From positions 59,535,701 to 59,599,700 of the forward strand of contig OY292275.1 of the NCBI GenBank assembly GCA_958496175.1: a stretch of DNA of 64,000 nt. Reading direction: 5' to 3'. Below are positions 51,553 to 60,579 of this stretch, piece after piece. Source of the stretch: Sisyra terminalis. Lineage: Eukaryota; Arthropoda; Insecta; Neuroptera; Sisyridae. The notes under the pieces are model-generated. The model saw only the letters and a list, made by a program, of their open reading frames with translations, was not told the DNA's origin and searched no databases. Numbering within the stretch: position 1 is the first letter of the stretch; each line of letters begins with the position of its first letter. The translations under genes were made by a program, and so were the position numbers.

Positions 51553-51976
51553 TCAAAAGTTATTCGAGGTCAAAATTGAACTAAAGAGAAATTTTAATAC
51601 TTTTTTAATTTTTTGACGCAACCATCAATTTTATGAGAAAATTTTATAGGACATTTTTTGTAGAGCACTTTTTTTTCTATAACTTATCTTTATAAAAGTT
51701 TTTGATATTTTTCACAGGTCCTAAGTTTTTTGCATTAAACTGAAAATTCCCTGAATTATTATATTTTTAACATAAAAAATATTTTTTTATTTTAATTAAA
51801 TAACTTCGGACCTGTGAAAAATATCAAAAACTTTTATAGAGATAAGTTATAGGAAAAAAAGTGCTCTACAAAAAAAGTCCATTAAAATTTTCTCATAAAA
51901 TTGATGGTTGCGTCAAAAAATTGAAAAAATATTAAAATTTCTTTTTAGTTCAACTTTGACCTCGAATAACTTTTGA
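51553..51976. mobile_element. Foldback element core, 169-bp arms
   Basis: Arms 51,553-51,721 and 51,808-51,976 are near-perfect reverse complements, with landmarks AAAAGTTATTCGAGGTCAAA, GACGCAACCATCAATTTTAT, GTAGAGCACTTTTTT and TATTTTTCACAGGTCC. The loop is 86 bp. The sequence to the right (51,977-52,240) resembles the end region of the 39/41-kb foldback family, so this is probably the core of a diverged relative. Confidence 0.75.
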
Positions 51977-52240
51977 AGGAATAAATATATCAAAAACTTG
52001 TTCGAGACCTTTTTTGTAGATCGTTCAATTTTCTACAAGAATATACCTTGGTCATTCCGAAATATTGTCACCAACGTGAGCTATAAATTTCCAAAGTGCA
52101 AGAGAATATTGTTCCCATATTATTTAAATGGAAAATCGACATTTGCATTGCGGCACCTTTTAATATTAATATTAAGAGCTTAAACTTTCACAGAATTTCA
52201 TTTTTTCATTTCCAACAATGTATAGTCACTAATGTATAGT
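51977..52240. mobile_element. Diverged end region related to the 39/41-kb foldback family
   Basis: Matching landmarks in the same order as the right arms at 39.6-39.9 and 42.2-42.5 kb are TTTTTTGTAGATCGTTC with TTCTACAAG, then ACCAACGTGAGCTATAAATT against the CACCGGTGTGAGTTACGAC region, AATGGAAAATC, and AATATTAAGAGCTTAAAC then TTTCCAACAA against AATATTAAGGGCTCAAAC then TATCCAACAA. An 11-bp direct repeat, TAATGTATAGT, occurs at 51,463-51,473 and 52,230-52,240 and may be a target duplication for the whole 51.47-52.23 kb element. Confidence 0.55.
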
Positions 52241-52244
52241 CAAT

Positions 52245-53055
52245 ATATTTTTACTGGTTTGTTAAATACATAACTCTAGTACTAGATAATACCCGGAACT
52301 TCGTTTGGGTGACACATTAATTTTTCGTTTTTATTTTCAATCTACCGTGAAATATATAAAACAGGACACTACTGTTTTGGTTCGTAAAGAATGAAATTGG
52401 ACCCAATATACATTTTTATGTAATTTATTGAAATCGAAATAAGAGTTGAAACCATTACCTACTTGTGTTTACAATCTTTGTTCTCTGTCTTTACCAACGT
52501 ACATATAAGTTACATATTTTTGTCTATTACGTCATTGTTACAAAGAGTTAATATATCATCATGTAGCACCATTCTTCAACCTCTACCAAACAACAACGTT
52601 GATAGAGCATTTCCCTGGTCAATTTCTGAAATATCAACAATAGTGATAATAAATTCATAATATATGGAGATCTGACAACTCTAAAACGATCCCAAAACTA
52701 TCGAGGGATTTCACAAATATCTGCAAAACTGAAGAGACCTACCAATATTCCTTTGGTGAGGTATAATACCATTATTAGTTGCAAATTTAGTACAAATACA
52801 CTTATATGGCTCCATATATATGTAAAGATAGATCATCAAAGATTAATCATCTATCAATAAGATCAATAAAACTACCTTACTACTGAGAAAACCGTATAGC
52901 ATAAGAAGAATCTTCTGATTGAAAAATTAAGATCGAAATAATCGAATCAAAAATCCAACTAGAGATTTCTAAAAAGTTACGAGAAAAATTTAAAAAAAAT
53001 CAATAACTTGGACATTTTGTACAGAAAAACCAGTGTTTGATATTATCTATATACT
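52245..53055. other. No confident gene
   Basis: Contains a TACCCGG-then-TTTGGGT hairpin-like motif at about 52,291-52,312 of the kind often seen near ends of old insect repeats, and a 65-codon plus frame (52,463-52,660) without recognised motifs. Part of the right end may belong to the LINE fragment that follows. Confidence 0.3.
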
Positions 53056-53069
53056 AGTTTAATATTTTT

Positions 53070-53570
53070 GGAAATTGCGCTTTATTTATCCCAACGCACC
53101 CAAAAACCTGTATTTTCACTTATGCTGATGATACAGCAATCCTTTTCACTGACCCCATAAAAGCAACCAATACGTTACAGCACCACCTCAATCTCATCTC
53201 GGGATGTGTCAGAAATGGAAAATAAAAACCTACATATTAAATTCAAAAGACAAATACTAAATCAACGATACGGACTATTACGTAAACTTTTAGGACTGGT
53301 AAATCTTTAATAAATACAAAAACTAAACTGGCCATTTACAAAACTCTACTACGACCTATCTGAGCTTACGGAGCAGAATTGTGGGGCTCTGCAAAACCAT
53401 CCAACATCCAAATTATCCAATCTTTCCAATCAAAAGTCCTTCGTCGAATAATCAATGCTCCTTATTATGTTAACAACCGAATTATACTCAATGATCTCAA
53501 CTTTCCTTTTGTCACTATCTTAGTCCAAGAACTAGTAGGAAATTTAGAATATCAGATAAACTAAACACGA
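53070..53570 (+). pseudogene. Decayed jockey-type non-LTR retrotransposon, reverse transcriptase end
   Basis: The plus strand reads KTCIFTYADDTAILFT at about 53,103-53,150. This contains the YADD (F/YxDD) catalytic motif of reverse transcriptase (tatgctgatgat at 53,121-53,132), where the two aspartates bind metal. After a break the frame resumes with NQRYGLLRKLLG (about 53,262), LAIYKTLLRP (about 53,330), AYGAELWGSAKPSNIQ (about 53,364) and FQSKVLRRIINAPYYVNN (about 53,425). This succession is characteristic of the region behind the reverse transcriptase in jockey-clade LINEs. Stops and frameshifts separate the pieces, the upstream part of ORF2 and any endonuclease are missing, and the fragment is about 500 bp against several kb for an intact element. 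The clade is assigned from memory of the motif set. Confidence 0.8.
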
Positions 53571-53799
53571 TTTTTTTTCTTAAGTGTTTACTGCTTTACT
53601 ATGGATTCGTTTAAAAGGGTCAAAGTCTTTAGAAAACAACACCAAACTTATAAATCGATTAAATTCATAACAAATACTTGGATATATCTTTACAAAGATC
53701 AGTAACTATTTGAAAAATTATCATAAATAAAAAATATTTTCTAAGGACTAAGCTGGACAATCTAGCAAAACCACAGGTTAGCTCTAAACTGATCGGCGA

Positions 53800-54215
53800 G
53801 TATACGTAAATCCTTAACAACCAGATCACCAGAAATCCAATAAGTGACTTAGAGTGGGTACCAGTTTACATAGGTGTAAAAATTGCAGTCAACGATGCAG
53901 TACACTATCGCAGGACGACAATCAACGTTAAATATCACAAGACCACAATGAAAAATACCATCAAACAATGGGTTTATAAAATGCACTGCTAAATATGGTA
54001 AAACACCACCGGGCAAAAACACAATAAAAGGATAAGAGGAAAACTATCCCGCAAACTAACTACTAAAATACTTAATCACATAAGAAAACAAGTTATAGTG
54101 CTAACGAGTCTAATACCAGACTATTGTGAACACCTGCATACAATTAAAGTACATGTAGGTAATCCAATGTGCAAGGAAATTAATGAAAATACAAAGAATT
54201 AGGAATATCAAACTC
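53800..54215 (+). pseudogene. Decayed LINE RNase H and C-terminal fragment
   Basis: The plus strand reads SDLEWVPVYIGVKIAVNDA at about 53,850-53,905. It aligns by eye with the WVPGHxGIxGNExAD block at the end of retrotransposon RNase H domains, with key glycines and the final acidic pair altered. Further on, RGKLSRKLTTKIL then RKQVIVLTSLIPDYCEHL then IKVHVGNPMCKEINEN (about 54,035-54,195) matches the LTRLRTGH and CxxC-type tail found behind RNase H in several insect LINEs. Classical jockey elements lack RNase H, so this may be a second, different LINE lying beside the 53.1-kb fragment. Stops interrupt it, so it cannot be functional. Confidence 0.65.
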
Positions 54216-54224
54216 TGGATCCAA

Positions 54225-54614
54225 AATAGTCAAAAAACATTTAATATACCATCTGTTGGAGTTTCTTCAGCTAAGTGGTTATTAGCTTTGCTATAAAACA
54301 ATGTATGGATCAATTTTTATTGGTCAAATCCCTTATAATATAATTTTTTGAAGCTTACGCTTTAAAATTGGTTAAATTTGTGGCAAAACACTTGATTTTC
54401 ACCAACAAAATTTAATGAAATTATATCCAACACTAAGCCAAGTATTTATTGACTTTAGATTAGTAATTTTTACCTTGTATATTTCGAGGATATATTATTT
54501 TATTGGTATAATATAACTTTACATAAATGCAAAAGACTTCAAGGAATTTAAGTCGCATCCTCAAAGTTATACTTCTTGTAAGAATGTTCTCTTTATTAAC
54601 ATCAATTTCCAAGG
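54225..54614. other. No gene seen
   Basis: AT-rich. It could contain the 3' end of the adjoining LINE, but no poly(A) tail or target duplication was recognised. Confidence 0.35.
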
Positions 54615-54622
54615 GTATGATA

Positions 54623-55043
54623 TAGGGTTACCAATTTTAAATTATAGAAAATCCAGAAAACGTATAACTAAATCCGGAGAGATGTATTCAATAGAAAACA
54701 GTCTTAAAAATTTACCAAGTATTCTAAATGATAACGTTCACAAGCTTTATTGCTTCATTCTATATTCGAAATGTAATAAATATATATTTTTTTGACTATA
54801 AAATCAATTGTTATCGCTTGATAACAGTGGAAAATTTTGCTTTTTATTAACATTGAAAAATGTGGAAAATCGTTTTTGTACACTGGAGTCAAGAAAAAAT
54901 TACATTCTTCTGGAGTTCCCGGTTTAAAATGGGGGAATTGGTAACCCTAAAAAAATCTGGAGATTATTTTTGTAAAGTGGAGTCTGGAGAAAACATTATT
55001 TTTTTGGAGTCTCCGGACTAAAACTGGAGAGTTGGTAACTTTA
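54623..55043. mobile_element. hAT-like MITE with duplicated right end
   Basis: The left terminus is TAGGGTTACCAATT. The right terminus, inverted, is TAAAGTTACCAACT. The flanking 8-bp repeats GTATGATA (54,615-54,622) and GTATGACA (55,044-55,051) match at seven of eight positions, which suggests a hAT-type target duplication. A second right terminus, GGTAACCCTA, lies inside at about 54,944-54,953. The about 90-bp terminal segment (TTTTTGTA, TGGAGTC, a TTCTGGAGT-like block, then a GG...TTGGTAAC end) therefore occurs twice in tandem. No coding sequence. Confidence 0.7.
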
Positions 55044-55201
55044 GTATGACAAGATACTGTAAAAAGAAATGGTTGGCAATTGTGGTCCAAACCTTTGGGA
55101 TCATTGATAAATCCTTTAATTTTAAACTAAGGACCTTATAACGTTTCTTATGGCTATAATGAGAAAAAAAAATTGAGCTCACTGCGAAATATTTTCCTTA
55201 C

Positions 55202-55294
55202 AAGATGAAAACTTCTTCAATGGCTTGCATTGTGAAGTTGTCGCCTGCTCTACCACTGGGTATACCGCATTCTGTCCATTGCTTTCCTCCATTC
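55202..55294 (-). CDS. Candidate internal exon of an unrecognised minus-strand gene
   Basis: On the minus strand a pyrimidine-rich tract ending TTTGTTCAAAG precedes the segment, and CTTGTAAGG, a good donor, ends it. It is less AT-rich than its surroundings. Joined to the next exon candidate upstream (55,392-55,458) across a 97-bp intron, it stays open in two frames. One reads MEESNGQNAVYPVVEQ onward. The other contains QWTECGIPSGRAGDNF. I do not recognise either as a known family. The short intron with GT and AG ends is typical of insect introns. It could equally be the relic of an unrecognised transposon gene. Confidence 0.3.
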
Positions 55295-55391
55295 CTTTGA
55301 ACAAAAAAAAAAAGATTTATACATTAAAACAAATACTTGCGTAATAACTTTAACGATCCACCTTCAACTCTTAAATAATGCAAGTCCTTAC

Positions 55392-55458
55392 CATAAGTCA
55401 TTACAGATCTTTTCCATAGTTTTTCCAGATACATATTTCCACCTGTAGGCCATATGTA
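55392..55458 (-). CDS. Candidate internal exon upstream of the 55.2-kb exon
   Basis: The minus strand has TTACTTTCAAG as a possible acceptor and TTATGGTAAGG as a strong donor at the other end. With a phase-0 entry it reads YIWPTGGNMYLEKLWKRSV, then continues in frame into the 55,202-55,294 segment. An alternative unspliced start also gives an open frame (beginning MSFYMWF), so the exon's left limit is uncertain. No family was recognised. Confidence 0.28.
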
Positions 55459-55654
55459 CTTGAAAGTAATTCACGAACCACATATAAAAACTCATATCCT
55501 ACAACCACGTCTTTTAATTCTAATCATATTTTATTATTTAAATTTCCTTTTTAACAATGAAAAACTACGTTTGAAAATGAAAAGTCAATGAAAAATGCAA
55601 TTTAAAAACTCACTTTTTTACGTCATTGAATGATCTATGGCCGACTGTCTATCG

Positions 55655-55705
55655 ATTCATTCACGTGAAGTGCGTACGGTACGCGTACGCCGCATGCACT
55701 TGTAT
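55655..55705. other. GC-rich CpG-containing palindrome patch
   Basis: Within AT-rich DNA, GTGCGTACGGTACGCGTACG followed by CCGCATGCAC contains the perfect palindrome GTACGCGTAC and several CpG dinucleotides, and is itself bounded by GTGC and GCAC. It may be the tip of an unrecognised inverted-repeat element (the flank reads TTCATTCACGTGAA) or a protein-binding site. Nothing decides between these. Confidence 0.4.
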
Positions 55706-55762
55706 GCAAATTTTTCAAATACTTTGATCTAGCGGACCGGTTCCAAAAGAATGCGAGTATTA

Positions 55763-56512
55763 TATTATGCAATATGTTTGGGTTATTTTATATACACAAA
55801 TTGAACATTTCTATAAATGCTTCTTAACATTTATTTTTAATTATAAATAGTTTTCTTGCCTCGATTTGGGAATGGTTTTCATCCTTTTTTATGTTCAGTA
55901 TTTCCCCTTTAATATTGTAGAGCTTTCGTTTTGAAAAGCTTCTTTGCACTTGCGCAATACATCTACAAAGCAATGGCATGATTGTTAATGCAATATTTTC
56001 ATATTAAAGGGCTTGGAGAGACCTGAAAAACATGGAAAACTGATTAAATTTTTTTTCAAGCATTCCAATTGAAACGTTTACCTATTATAATTTATTCCTA
56101 ATAATTGGAGTCCAAAATTTATATATTTAAGTATTTTAAGCAGGAATATTAAACCCCTGAAAATATCTAGATGTAATATGTTTGAGTTATTCTATATACG
56201 AAAATTGAACAATTGTGTAAATGCTTCTTAAAGTTGATTAATAAAAATAGTTACCCTGCCTCGATTTGGAAAAGGATTTCATCTTTTTTATGATCAGTTC
56301 CACCAAAATATTTGTAGTTTCCAAAAGGCTTGGAAAAACCTGAAAAAAATTAATTTATTTTTTATAATTTATAAATTTATAGTATATAAATTATTAAGTG
56401 AATTATAAAATTATTTATAAAATCAGGTTTTTCCAAGCATTTTGGAAGCTCTACAAATATTTTGGAGGAAATGCTGATCATAAAATCCTTTTTTTAATCG
56501 AGACTAGAAATT
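55763..56512. repeat. Diverged direct repeat plus inverted repeat cluster
   Basis: Segments at 55,763-55,930 and 56,172-56,340 are diverged direct repeats (AATATGTTTGGGTTATT against AATATGTTTGAGTTATT, AAATGCTTCTTAA in both, TTGCCTCGATTTGG against CTGCCTCGATTTGG). In addition, 56,250-56,342 pairs as an inverted repeat with 56,424-56,512 (TTTATGATCAG against CTGATCATAAA, TTCCAAAAGGCTTGG against CCAAGCATTTTGGAA). It is probably a cluster of related foldback or MITE relics. No coding sequence. Confidence 0.55.
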
Positions 56513-56514
56513 TA

Positions 56515-57045
56515 AAGTTTTCTATCGCAGAAATTTAATTTATTTATTAAATTAAGTACATTATATCAAAATAAAGTAGGATTAATTTTACTTCTTCATT
56601 TTACTTAAAAGAGTATTTTGCATTACTTTTAGCACCTTTTAATAAATTTAAATCACTATTAAATAGCTCTACAGCTTCTTAACAGTCTTTATTTTAATTA
56701 ATTTCCACTTCTATTTTACACAAAGTCCTTAAAACCATCCTTTGTTTGTATATTTCGGTTTTCGAAGTAATTTCAAGGAATTAATTATTATTATCCAGTA
56801 ATTTATTGTGACTCGGAAAGAAATAAAATACTTATCAATGTTAAAATTAATATTCCTGTTTAAAATACTTAAAATGTACCTTAATATTACAAAATAAATT
56901 AGACAAAATAATTATTACCTGATGATGACAGTCAAAAACTGTTGAAACGCCTCGTAATAAAGAAGAAATTGAGTCCCATAAGACATATATTTTTATCCAT
57001 TAACACATAATACTTTATAATAAAGAACGGGTGGCAACTCTAATT
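56515..57045. other. No gene seen
   Basis: AT-rich, with no recognisable frames or repeats apart from short A/T runs. Confidence 0.4.
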
Positions 57046-57049
57046 GTAA

Positions 57050-57698
57050 TCTATATCAGAATGGAATCGCAAGGAAGAAGTTCATAGTACAAAAACATCA
57101 TTTTTGGTTTCCCCAGATTTACAGCACAACTTTTGAATCATGAAATTTCGCTTTGGGGTTCATGTTGAGGTAAATTTCAACGATTTACGAGGCCTAACGT
57201 AAAATTTTCTTCTCTTGGAACTATCATAGAATATCCTTTTCTCATCTTCAGTAACAATCCGATGTAAAAACCGTTTCTTTTAGTCTTTGAATTCGGAAAA
57301 ACATTGCCTTCCAATGTTTCTACTTATCAATTCATTTGGAAACCAATTGCATTACTCATGAATCATTCTAAAGGATTCTAATCCTACGGAAACTTTTAAT
57401 AAATTATTTTCACTGTTTTTGCAAGTTCCTCTTTTATTTGACTTTGATCTACACCAAATATTGTCTCCAATTCTTTATCTGCAAGCTTTTTTGAAAGTCC
57501 AAAACAAGACTTGTTTTCAACATTGAAATTATCAATAAAAAAACGCCGAAACCATTCCCTGTATGCTTTGTGAGATGGATCATTATCCCCATAGACTTTC
57601 CAAAGGATTTAATGCTCTTCAGCTGAACTTTTCTTTGAATTTAAACAAGAAAATAACACTTCTTGCAAATGCTGGTTAGTTAACGTAAAACTTGACAT
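57050..57698 (-). pseudogene. Decayed mariner-family transposase, N-terminal and first catalytic part
   Basis: The minus strand starts MSSFTLTNQHLQEVL (ATG at 57,696-57,698), a typical mariner N-terminus. It continues with NSKKSSAEEH, KVYGDNDPSHKAYREWFRRF, NFNVENKSCFG, KLADKELETIFGVDQ and QIKEELAKTV, matching the N-terminal helix-turn-helix DNA-binding region. After frame breaks it reads FLHRIVTEDEKRIFYDSSKR at about 57,190-57,250. This corresponds to the mariner (T/V)GDEKW block carrying the first catalytic aspartate, with the aspartate kept but G changed to E and W to R. It ends at a YYELL-like motif (about 57,080). The second and third catalytic residues are absent. It is about 650 bp against about 1.04 kb for an intact frame, with several frameshifts and stops, so it is inactive. 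Subfamily not assigned. Confidence 0.85.
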
Positions 57699-57864
57699 AT
57701 TCAACGGTTTTTCCAATGAAACTCCAAGCAATATCAACTAATTGTTGTCGACAGATGTTTAATCTTCCTGGAACATCCAAAAGTAAATGTCTTTATCAAA
57801 ACTGATAAGAGTTATAGCCATTTTTTTAAAATCAAATCGATTATTTTGAATAATCGAACTTTAC

Positions 57865-57993
57865 CTCCGTTTTTATCCACAAAATCGATGATTTTTTTCC
57901 CTTGTAAATAGATTTGGGTTGAAGCAATTTCCTTCCAGTCTTACTCTCGTGTACCACATCGTTAACAACAACGTTTACATCCTCTAGATCCAT
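57865..57993 (-). CDS. Candidate first coding exon of an unrecognised minus-strand gene
   Basis: A minus-strand ATG (57,991-57,993) opens exactly 43 codons beginning MDLEDVNVVVNDVV. The composition is charged and protein-like, with KTGRKLLQPKSIYKGKK in the second half, and it ends at GAG followed by GTAAAG, a plausible donor. Read without splicing, the frame stops eight codons later. The frame is also open upstream to 58,209 (122 codons in all). A phase-0 junction fits the exon candidate at 55,458, in which case the 57.05-57.7 kb mariner relic would sit inside the intron. I recognise no family, and the model rests only on splice-like signals and frame compatibility. Confidence 0.3.
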
Positions 57994-58209
57994 ATTATTT
58001 GATTTGAAGTTTAACAAAAAAAATCGATTGATCTTCAATCTATGATTTTCGTTCGATTTAATAAACTTGTTCACGCACATAAAACACCGGGACCCCAATC
58101 CGCCTCCAATCCACACCTCGTTCTTAGCCCTCGGATAATAATTACAATAATTATTTTTTTCAAATACGAAAGAAAAAAAAACGGTAAAATAAATAAAACA
58201 AAGCCCCAA

Positions 58210-59440
58210 ACTTACCTATGGTACGTTCAATGACCAGATAGAAACTTTTAAAAAAAATCATCACTTTGTTTTGAAATTATAATTTTCTAGTAAAACATTT
58301 TTAACGTTTTAACGAGCCTTTAATGTAGTATATATATATATATCTTTAGTAACAATCGAAAATTACGATTTAATAGAGGCGTGATTTGAATTTTCTTCTG
58401 TGTTCTCGTTGTTGATTTCAGGGATTTTTTTTTTGAGATGAGAACAGGTGTGTTAAATAGATCTGGATAATGAGGCAGGCGTAAGATCCAGTTGATTTTT
58501 TTTTTGATCTACAAAGAAAAAAATTAATGAGCAAGCTTGATCCACCGTTAGTTTAAAAAAAAAAGTAAACAAGATGAATCTTTTGTGTATAAATTAAAAA
58601 AGTCAAAAAAAACTTTGATTTCTTGTAATTAAAGTTGTAAATTTTTGCGCCTTTTCAATAAATATAAAAATTATCGATTATATTTGTCGACAAAATTTCA
58701 AACTTGGTAGGCGGTCTGTGTTGAAAAGCTAACGAAATTTCGTCGGTTACTTAATGGTTTTCAACAGTCGAAAAAATCGTTTTTTTTTTCTTTTTTGAAA
58801 TCAGATTTATTAAATTGTTCGATTGATCGACGATAATTACGCGGATAATTAAACGTAAAATGATCACTGATGGGTTTTATTGGGAAATTTCAATTATAGT
58901 TAAACGAGAATTGTGTCAAATCGCATCTGGCCACAATTTATTAGTGTTTACGTTGATTTTTTCTTCAATATTCAAATTAATTTAAAGAACATATCGCAAA
59001 TCAATTGGGAAATTATTCATTATTTTTTTTTTTGGGAAAATTCATTAGTGTTTAGTGCCATAATGTGATAAACATGTAATGAGTGGCGACGGTTTTGTTT
59101 GAGTTTTGACAATTTTTTTCTGGGTAAATGTTTCGTTGAAGATAATAATTTTAAATTATTTTTAAGTACCGAAAGATAAATATCTCATTTTATCGCATTT
59201 ATGATAACAGTAAGAAATTGATAATATATGTTTTGTGTTAAAATGAACGTTTGATATGTAAATTTTTTCGTGTAAATCATTGACCAATGTCGGTGAAAAC
59301 TATTGGTATATATTTATTTAAGTATCTAAAGTGAACAAATAATTTTGAGGACTTTTTTCTTGAACTTTTAAGGCTTCATTTTGAAAAAATCATTCATTAT
59401 TTTACATTCAAAGTACTTACCTACTGTTAGCCAAATATTT
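58210..59440. other. AT-rich upstream region, no gene seen
   Basis: Contains a short TA run (58,329-58,342) and T-tracts. If the minus-strand gene candidate at 57,993 is real, this would be its promoter side, but no TATA box or initiator could be singled out in such AT-rich sequence. Confidence 0.35.
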
Positions 59441-59454
59441 TTCTTTTCTTTAAG

Positions 59455-60042
59455 GTATCTTATGGATTCTTTTTATCAAAATATTCCTCAAGAAAAAACC
59501 TTCGAAACTTTGCGACATGTAGCCGAGCGTCGTGCCAAAAGACCTTATCATATCTTTTGGTATATTGAAGACGATTGAGCTTCAATCCTTGGCTTAATTG
59601 CATTAATTATTACCGGAAAGGTTCCTCAGTAATGACTTTGTTAATTTGGAGTAACTCATAAGAAACTTCAATAACTTATTGCCAAAAATATTCGATTTCT
59701 TCGTTCGAGCTTACCGCACGATTTTCTTCTCTTAGGATTGTCGAATTGGATTTATTTTTTGTTCCCTGCCACAATTGCATACAAAAATCTCGTCCACTTT
59801 TACCTGCAGCGCAGTTTTTCCCCGTAAAGAAACGCCGATCGACTTCTCTTGGCTGAAGTTCATGGAGAACCCAATTTTTCTGTTTTGTACCATACCCATG
59901 GCCTTCAAACCGTTTGAAATCACTTGTAAACTCTTTTCCAAATTTCCATGAGCTCCTCTTAAATTTGACATGAATCATAATACATTATTTTTTCCAATCG
60001 AAGGTCCTCAAACTTTACTTTTTCTATCTAAGTTTATCTTTT
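59455..60042 (-). pseudogene. Decayed mariner transposase segment 1 (C-terminal-most)
   Basis: Read on the minus strand from 60,042 downwards it gives KFEDLRLEK, then SNGLKAMGMVQ, KQKNWVLHELQPREVDRRF, IVAGNKK-stop-IQFDNPKRRKSCG, YELLQINKVITEE and finally KVFWHDARLHVAK (about 59,510-59,550). These are the mariner helix-turn-helix end, linker (WVPHEL motif), first catalytic block and second catalytic block (HDNARPH in active elements). The first catalytic aspartate is changed to asparagine (GDEK to GNKK) and the tryptophan is a stop. The HDNARPHVA block survives only as HDARLHVA. Several frameshifts are present. Beyond the second block the match is lost at about 59,455. The 65-codon plus-strand frame here is its antisense shadow. 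Confidence 0.8.
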
Positions 60043-60579
60043 CATGTCTTTTGGACTATTGAAGACGTTTGAGCCTCAATCCTCGACTCAATTAGATTAA
60101 TTGTTACCAATAAGGTTCCCCAATAACTGTTTCAATAATATTGGAGTAACTCATAATAAAATACTCTGAAACTACTTACAATTGGGTTCCAACAAACGCA
60201 CAGAAATGAGTATTCGGTTTGGCCGATGAAATTAATGCGTAATCAGGATTTCCTTACGATTTTCCTCTCTTTGGATTATCGAATTAGATCCCCTTTTCGT
60301 CTCTCGTCACAATTTTGTACAAAACTACCTTCCATTTTTATCTGGGGATCAATTTTGGCATGTAAGCAAACAATTTTCGTCTTATCTTGGCTTAAATTTT
60401 TGGGAACCCAGATTCCTTGTTTTGTACCATATCGATGGTCATCAGATGGCTTCAATCCACATGGTGACTCAGTACCAAGGTTTTAGCGATATCCTCATGA
60501 GTTTAACATGAATCTTGATCCATTAATTTTCAAATCCAAAATCTTCAAACTTTAGTTTTCCTTATTAAGTTTATCTTCT
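60043..60579 (-). pseudogene. Decayed mariner transposase segment 2
   Basis: This repeats the content of segment 1. The landmark CATGTCTTTTGG then ATTGAAGACG (60,043) corresponds to CATATCTTTTGG then ATTGAAGACG (59,549). On the minus strand it includes YGTKQGIWVPKNLS, IVTRDEKGI-stop-FDNPKRGKS and a YYELL motif. The first catalytic aspartate is retained in RDEKG, but its glycine and tryptophan neighbours are changed. It lacks the N-terminus and everything beyond the RHDKV-like position, and joins directly to segment 1 at one end and segment 3 at the other. Spacing between segment starts is 494 bp, then 537 bp. Confidence 0.8.

Noticed and set aside
57841..58233. Overlapping frames of 122 codons (minus) and 63 codons (plus) as two genes
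   Set aside because: They overlap antisense. Only the minus-strand part after the internal ATG at 57,993 has coding-like composition and a splice-like end, and even that is kept at low confidence.
50195..59578. Plus-strand two-exon gene: ATG exon at 50,195-50,232 ending AG|GTAAGC joined in frame to 59,455-59,578 after TTTCTTTAAG, giving a 53-residue protein
   Set aside because: The downstream exon is the antisense strand of the decayed mariner transposase (its complement reads KVFWHDARLHVAK), so the in-frame join is coincidence. A 9.2-kb intron without other support makes it weaker still.
59381..59578. 65-codon plus-strand frame containing TLRHVAERRAKRPYH
   Set aside because: Shadow of the minus-strand mariner relic in this interval.
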